Shown piece by piece: positions 4,959 to 9,250 of a stretch of DNA of 9,250 bases. The notes below the pieces were generated by a model. The model made no database searches and was not told the DNA's origin. It saw only the letters and a program-made list of their open reading frames with translations. A program made the translations under genes and the position numbers. How positions within the stretch are numbered: the first letter of the stretch is position 1; every line of letters starts with the position of its first letter. This DNA is from Bacteroidota bacterium. Lineage in GTDB: Bacteria > Bacteroidota > Bacteroidia > Chitinophagales > Chitinophagaceae. The stretch covers positions 1 through 9,250 of the forward strand of contig JAPLER010000094.1 in the NCBI GenBank assembly GCA_026391115.1. The letters run 5' to 3'.

Positions 4959-6440
4959 ATGATTATGTCAGTTACACTTCAACAAAAAAATCAACACTTA
5001 CTATGGCGTGCAGGTTTTGGTGTAGATTTAAGTGCCATTACCACTGCATCTACATTAAAAACAAAAAATATTCTATCAACACTTTTTGATAAATATAAAG
5101 AAACCCCCATTTTAATTGATGTAGCGGACGAATCTTTAAAAAAAATGTATGCCGATGTTGCTGAAAATAATTCAATGAATCCACTTGAAAAAGTGATGGA
5201 TAAATTTAGTAAAGAACAACGACAGCAAATACAAAAACAAAGTAGAGAAGATATTAAAAAGCTCAATCTTAAATGGCTCGATGAAATGGTAACAACCAAC
5301 AATCCACTGAGGGAAAAAATGAGTTTATTTTGGCATGGACACTTTGCTTGCAGAGATCAGAACATTTTTCAGCAACAAAATTTGTTGCAAATTATTAGAA
5401 CCAATGCTTTGGGTAGTTTTAAAGATTTGCTTTTTGGTGTTAGTAAAAGTGCAGGTATGCTTGCTTTTTTAAATAATCAACAAAATAAAAAACAACACCC
5501 CAACGAAAACTTTGCACGAGAAGTAATGGAATTATTTACACTTGGTAGAGGAAATTATACTGAAGAAGATATTAAGGAAGCTGCAAGAGCCTTTACTGGA
5601 TGGAGTTTTAAACTTGGCGGGGAGTTTATTTTTAGAAAAAATCTGCACGATGATGGCAGTAAAACCGTGTTGGGCAAAACAGGAAGTTTTAATGGCGATG
5701 ATGTATTAAATATTTTATTGGAACAAAAGCAAACCGCAAAATATATTACTCAAAAAATATATAAATACTTTGTAAATGATGTTGTTGATAAAGATAAAGT
5801 TGATTGGCTGAGCAAAAGATTTTACAATAGCGATTACAATATTGCCGAATTAATGAAAGATATTTTTAGCAGCGATTGGTTTTATGATGAGAAAAATATT
5901 GGAGCAAAAATTAAATCTCCTGTGGAATTATTAGTAGGCATAAGACGACAACTGAATATCACTTTAAATAAGCCAGAAGTGCAATTGATTTTTCAAAATG
6001 CTTTGGGGCAAGTATTATTTTATCCACCCAATGTTGCAGGCTGGCCAGGAGGTAAAAACTGGATTGATAGTAGTTCTTTAATGCTTCGTTTACAAATTCC
6101 CCGACTGATAAAAGACGACGAAGAACTATTAATTTCTACAAAAACTGACGATGATGTGCAAATGGGAATGATGGAAAAACTTTATAATAAAATGCAAATA
6201 GAGATTGCAAAAAAATATAGAATTAGTGCAAAAATAAATTGGGCAGATTATATCAAACTGTTTGAAAAAGTAGAAAGAAACAATTTGTTGAATAATTTAA
6301 AATCACTCATTCTACAAACGGATAATAAGTCAATAAATAATAGTGTTGTAGAAAATAATATCAATACATCTAGCCGAGAAGAATATATAAAAACGGCTAC
6401 AGTAGCTTTAATGAGTTGCCCTGAATATCAATTGTGCTAG
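4959..6440 (+). CDS. DUF1800 family protein
   Basis: The biochemical function of DUF1800 proteins is not established to my knowledge. The 493-residue protein shows the family hallmarks in order: LLWRAGFG (14-21), NPLREKMSLFWHGHFA (115-130), HPNENFAREVMELFTLG (180-196), AARAFTGWSF (208-217), HDDGSKTVLG (230-239), and QVLFYPPNVAGWPGG (351-365). It ends in the usual LMSCPEYQL. Conserved His and Asn/Glu residues in the second and third blocks could bind a metal or substrate, but this is inference. No signal peptide or membrane helix is visible. A second in-frame ATG at 4965 gives MSVTLQQKNQHLLWRAG and is an equally good start. The gene is 114 nt upstream of a DUF1501 gene on the same strand, the standard pairing for this family, so the two are probably one operon. 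No TAnnTTTG promoter was found in front of it. The GGCC-centred inverted repeat near 6444-6460 in the gap has no usable loop, so it is not called a terminator. Confidence 0.93.
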   Translation: MIMSVTLQQKNQHLLWRAGFGVDLSAITTASTLKTKNILSTLFDKYKETPILIDVADESLKKMYADVAENNSMNPLEKVMDKFSKEQRQQIQKQSREDIKKLNLKWLDEMVTTNNPLREKMSLFWHGHFACRDQNIFQQQNLLQIIRTNALGSFKDLLFGVSKSAGMLAFLNNQQNKKQHPNENFAREVMELFTLGRGNYTEEDIKEAARAFTGWSFKLGGEFIFRKNLHDDGSKTVLGKTGSFNGDDVLNILLEQKQTAKYITQKIYKYFVNDVVDKDKVDWLSKRFYNSDYNIAELMKDIFSSDWFYDEKNIGAKIKSPVELLVGIRRQLNITLNKPEVQLIFQNALGQVLFYPPNVAGWPGGKNWIDSSSLMLRLQIPRLIKDDEELLISTKTDDDVQMGMMEKLYNKMQIEIAKKYRISAKINWADYIKLFEKVERNNLLNNLKSLILQTDNKSINNSVVENNINTSSREEYIKTATVALMSCPEYQLC

Positions 6441-6554
6441 AATAATAAAAGGCCTTTATTCTTTTGGGTTTATTCTTTAGTAAGAAAATATTATTATACT
6501 AAAAACCAATGACTAAAACCTAAAACATTAATTACAATAACAAATTCAAATATT

Positions 6555-7754
6555 ATGAATCTTAGTAGAAAAAAATTTTTAACAACCACAAGCCTTGCTA
6601 CTGCCAGCTTTATGGTGCCTAAGTTTTTAAAAGCATTTGAAACTACAAACAATAAACTTGTGCCACCAGGCAATAAAGTTTTGGTTGTTCTTCAATTAAG
6701 TGGTGGCAATGACGGTTTAAATACTATTATTCCTATAACAAATGATATTTATTATAGAGAGCGTTCTAAAATTGGAATTGAAAAATCAGCAGCAGTAAGG
6801 CTTACAGATGATGCTGGTATTCACCCTGAATTAAAATCGTTAGCAGATATTTATAATGATGGTGGAATGGCAATTATCAATAGTGTTGGTTACCCAAATC
6901 CAGATAGAAGTCATTTTAGAAGTATGGATATTTGGCATAGTGCGAGTAATAGTAATGAGTATGTAAATACTGGCTGGCTTGGTAGATACCTAGATGCACA
7001 ATGTAATGGTTGTGATAAACCAACTCAAGCTTTGGAACTTGATGATGTGTTAAGCCTTGCTCTAAAAGGAGAGCACGAAAAAGGATTGGCATTTAAAGAC
7101 CCAAAAAGATTATTCAACACCAGTCAGGCAAAGTACTTTAAAGATTTAAATGCAAACCATCACGATGATGAAAAGCCTGTAGATTATTTGTATAAAACAA
7201 TGGCAAATACCATAAGCAGTGCTGAGTATATTTATAAACAAAGTCAGTTGCATCCAACAAATGCAACTTACCCTACAACAGAACTTGGCAAAAATTTAAA
7301 AACAATTTCATCATTAATTCTTAGTGATATTAATACGAAAGTTTATTATGTAAGCATAGGTAGTTTTGATACACATGTTAACCAACAAGCTCAACAACAA
7401 CGATTATTCAAAGAAATGAATGATGCCATTGATGCATTTGTAAAAGACTTGAAAGCTAATAACAGATTTGATGATGTAATGCTAATGAGCTTTAGCGAAT
7501 TTGGACGAAGAGTAAGTCAAAATGCTAGTGGAGGAACCGATCATGGCACAGCCAATAATATGTTTTTAATAAGTGGAGGATTAAAACAAAAAGGGTTAAT
7601 AAATACTTTGCCAGATTTAAGCGACTTGCAAGATGGCGATTTAAAATATAAAGTTGATTTTAAAGATGTTTATGCAACCTTGTTAAATAAATGGTTGGGT
7701 GCAAATGACAAAACTATTTTAAACAAACAGTTCAATATGATGGATTTTGTGTAA
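6555..7754 (+). CDS. DUF1501 family protein with Tat-like signal
   Basis: DUF1501 proteins are related to the alkaline phosphatase/sulfatase fold, but no reaction is assigned. The 399-residue protein begins MNLSRKKFLTTTSLA, a twin-arginine-like motif with Arg-Lys in place of Arg-Arg (residues 5-6), followed by a short hydrophobic stretch to about residue 28. Family blocks follow: VVLQLSGGNDGLNT (44-57), the GYPNPDRSHFRSMDIWHSA region (112-130), TGWLGRYLD (139-147), GSFDTHVNQ (269-277), FSEFGRRVSQN (313-323), GGTDHGTAN (326-334), and the C-terminal GDLKYKVDFKDVYATLLNKWLG (361-382). The GGND, FDTH and DHG residues sit where phosphatase-superfamily members place metal ligands, which would fit a metallohydrolase (inference). 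It is very likely co-transcribed with the DUF1800 gene upstream. The gene ends tail to tail with the UMP synthase gene across a 61-nt gap. Confidence 0.95.
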   Translation: MNLSRKKFLTTTSLATASFMVPKFLKAFETTNNKLVPPGNKVLVVLQLSGGNDGLNTIIPITNDIYYRERSKIGIEKSAAVRLTDDAGIHPELKSLADIYNDGGMAIINSVGYPNPDRSHFRSMDIWHSASNSNEYVNTGWLGRYLDAQCNGCDKPTQALELDDVLSLALKGEHEKGLAFKDPKRLFNTSQAKYFKDLNANHHDDEKPVDYLYKTMANTISSAEYIYKQSQLHPTNATYPTTELGKNLKTISSLILSDINTKVYYVSIGSFDTHVNQQAQQQRLFKEMNDAIDAFVKDLKANNRFDDVMLMSFSEFGRRVSQNASGGTDHGTANNMFLISGGLKQKGLINTLPDLSDLQDGDLKYKVDFKDVYATLLNKWLGANDKTILNKQFNMMDFV

Positions 7755-7772
7755 GCAAAAATTTTTCAAAGT

Positions 7773-7801
7773 AAAAAAGCTTCCTCATCTCGTCGGCAAG
7801 C
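7773..7801 (-). terminator. Hairpin terminator between convergent genes
   Basis: GCTTCC (7779-7784) pairs with GG-c-AAGC (7795-7801, one bulged base), leaving a 10-nt loop. On the minus strand the stem is followed by six T (7778-7773), which suits termination of the UMP synthase transcript. On the + strand only a short AATTTT follows, so termination of the DUF1501 transcript would be weaker. It is a small GC-rich island in very AT-rich surroundings. Confidence 0.55.
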
Positions 7802-7815
7802 AATTTTGAAAAAAA

Positions 7816-9183
7816 TTACCCAAAAACACCAGTTGATTGTACAGCACTCAAATAATTTTGTAGAGCAATTTCTGGATGTTCGGCTTCATATAATCCTCTA
7901 CCAATAATTAAAAAATGAGAGTGTTGTTTTTCAATAGCAAATTGTGGTGTATTAAATTGTTGTCCTTTACTGTCACCACTTGCACTTAAATGAATGCCTG
8001 GCGTAAATTTAAGCAACGGATTATCCAATTTTGTTGATTGACACACAGCACCAACTACACAATTGTATTTTCCAATAAACTCCTTGCATTTAGCAATATA
8101 ATGAGCATCAGTTAATGCTCCTTTACTACTCATTTCAAGTATTGGTATTAAAGCTGGTTTATTTTCTTCATTCCAATCTTCAATAGCTTTTAGTGAAGCT
8201 TCTCCAGCAATAACGTGTATAGTTACAAAATCGGCCCAACTAGAAATATGATGAATGCCTTTACTTATTTGTAATAGTTGTGTGTTACCAATATCAGCAA
8301 ATTTTCTATCTTCAATCAACATAAAGTTATGTTGTTGAGACAAGTTTTTTAAGTCAGTAATAAACTGTTCTGTAAAATCACTCACAATATCAATATGTAA
8401 TTTTGCAGCACAAATATTTTTGCCAATTTTATCCAAAAAATCAAGTATAGCTTGTGTTGTAGTTAAATCTACACTAGCAATAATGCTAGATTTTTTTGCG
8501 TGTGCAATGTCAAGCAGTTGCTGTGCTTTGTGGTTTTTATGTGTTACAGGCAAATGAAAATGTTCTTCATTTTTTTTACTACTCACTATTTGCGAAGCAG
8601 CTAAAAAATTAATTACAGATTGATAAACATTTTCTTCAATTTTATTTTCTTGATGTAGTACTTGCATTAAGCTAGACATACTAAACAACGCCTCAACATT
8701 GTAGCCTTTTTGTTGTAGTTTTTCAACACCACCTTGTTCTCTATTTAATACTACCAATATTTTTTCAATCACCAATCCTTCGGTCTCCAATTCAACAATT
8801 GTTTCTTCAAGGCTAATGCCACTCGTAATCACATCTTCAATTAAAATAATTTTATCGCCTTTATTAAATTTTCCTTCAATTATTTTTTTGCCACCGTAGC
8901 TTTTTGCTTCTTTTCTTTTAATGAGCATTGGCAAATGATTGTGCAATGAAATTGCAGTTGCCATAGGTAATGCAGCATAAGGCACACCACAAACTCTATC
9001 AATATTATTAGGTATTTTTTCTTGAAAAAGAATAGCTAAATCTTGCAACAAATTAGGGTAAGAAACCAATTCTCTTAAATCAATATAAATTGGCGATTGT
9101 TGCCCACTTTTTAAAGTGAAATTTCCAAATTTAATACATTCAATATCTACCAAACTACTTAAAAAACTAGAATAAGTTACCAT
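7816..9183 (-). CDS. pyrEF: Bifunctional UMP synthase: orotate phosphoribosyltransferase-OMP decarboxylase fusion
   Basis: It catalyses the last two steps of de novo UMP synthesis: orotate plus PRPP to OMP, then decarboxylation to UMP. Residues 1 to about 200 are OPRTase: FTLKSGQQSPIYIDLR (22-37), the mobile-loop stretch KRKEAKSYGG (89-98), and the PRPP-binding motif ILIEDVITSG (113-122). A linker of about 15-20 residues (SSKKNEEHFHLPVTHK) leads to the decarboxylase, about 218-455: Asp239 in SVDLTT, Lys261 in AAKLHID, the catalytic D-x-K-x-x-D-IGNT at 292-301 (Asp292, Lys294, Asp297), PILEMSSKG (347-355), TPGIHLSASGD (394-404) with QQF, and the phosphate-binding Arg429 in IGRG. The order PyrE-PyrF and the wording EDRKFADIGNT are those of animal UMP synthase rather than of the short E. 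coli-type PyrF. Both active sites look complete. It appears to be a single-gene unit. The 67 nt upstream contain only AATATTTG, one mismatch from a -7 element. Confidence 0.95.
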   Translation of the reverse strand: MVTYSSFLSSLVDIECIKFGNFTLKSGQQSPIYIDLRELVSYPNLLQDLAILFQEKIPNNIDRVCGVPYAALPMATAISLHNHLPMLIKRKEAKSYGGKKIIEGKFNKGDKIILIEDVITSGISLEETIVELETEGLVIEKILVVLNREQGGVEKLQQKGYNVEALFSMSSLMQVLHQENKIEENVYQSVINFLAASQIVSSKKNEEHFHLPVTHKNHKAQQLLDIAHAKKSSIIASVDLTTTQAILDFLDKIGKNICAAKLHIDIVSDFTEQFITDLKNLSQQHNFMLIEDRKFADIGNTQLLQISKGIHHISSWADFVTIHVIAGEASLKAIEDWNEENKPALIPILEMSSKGALTDAHYIAKCKEFIGKYNCVVGAVCQSTKLDNPLLKFTPGIHLSASGDSKGQQFNTPQFAIEKQHSHFLIIGRGLYEAEHPEIALQNYLSAVQSTGVFG

Positions 9184-9250
9184 ATTGTTACTTTGTGTTT
9201 GGGTGCAAATATTGGTTTATAATCCTTTACTTTGTAAAAAAAAATCTTGT

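Noticed and set aside
4991..5302. Minus-strand open frame inside the DUF1800 gene
   Set aside because: The + strand frame carries all family motifs; the antisense product is Ser/Leu-rich noise.
6441..6554. Possible terminator or promoter between the DUF1800 and DUF1501 genes
   Set aside because: The AAAGGCCTTT inverted repeat leaves no usable loop and no TAnnTTTG element is present, so read-through as one operon is simpler.
7790..7798. TCGTCGGCA resembles the start of a common sequencing-library adapter
   Set aside because: Only nine bases match and the following bases diverge (AGCAATTTT instead of the adapter continuation). The stretch also forms part of a hairpin terminator, so chance is the better explanation.
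1..9250. CRISPR arrays, insertion sequences, tRNA genes, integrase or toxin-antitoxin genes
   Set aside because: No regularly spaced repeats, terminal inverted repeats, transposase motifs or tRNA-like cloverleaf sequences were seen on either strand.

Overview
The window is AT-rich DNA from a member of the Bacteroidota, probably of the Chitinophagales/Sphingobacteria type and probably assembled from a metagenome. Four things point there: a type IX secretion C-terminal sorting tail at the left edge, Bacteroidota-style promoters (TTG, about 22 nt, TAnnTTTG) in front of atpD and the VIT transporter, an atpD-atpC pair standing apart from the other ATP synthase genes, and a DUF1800/DUF1501 pair typical of that phylum. 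Shine-Dalgarno sequences are essentially absent and the code is standard.

Layout, left to right. Positions 1-168 are the 3' end of a + strand reading frame that is a mosaic: its first ~33 codons read as a T4-like phage portal protein and its last ~22 as a T9SS sorting tail. Next on + come lptB (lipopolysaccharide export ATPase, TTG start) and, 7 nt later, the RNase P RNA gene (1111-1472). On the minus strand follow an exported Mn-type superoxide dismutase with a Tat-like signal, a strong terminator, atpC, and an atpD that is broken by an internal deletion plus frameshift next to the Walker B strand. A VIT/CCC1-type iron/manganese transporter (minus) is divergent from a + strand pair, DUF1800 then DUF1501 with a Tat-like signal. 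The right end is a minus-strand fused OPRTase-OMP decarboxylase (UMP synthase, PyrE-PyrF order) that meets the DUF1501 gene tail to tail at a hairpin terminator.

The genes are mostly housekeeping: envelope biogenesis, tRNA maturation, oxidative stress defence, ATP synthesis, metal homeostasis, pyrimidine synthesis. Only DUF1800 and DUF1501 look like one functional unit of unknown biochemistry. I do not see a defence system, CRISPR array, transposon or other convincing undescribed system. The strongest anomalies are the phage/T9SS junction and the atpD deletion. Both look like joins at short shared words and may be assembly chimeras, so they should be checked against reads before biological interpretation. 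Of more biological interest are three copies of an 11-mer inside the RNase P RNA, a Fur-like palindrome inside the VIT promoter, and the eukaryote-like UMP synthase fusion.
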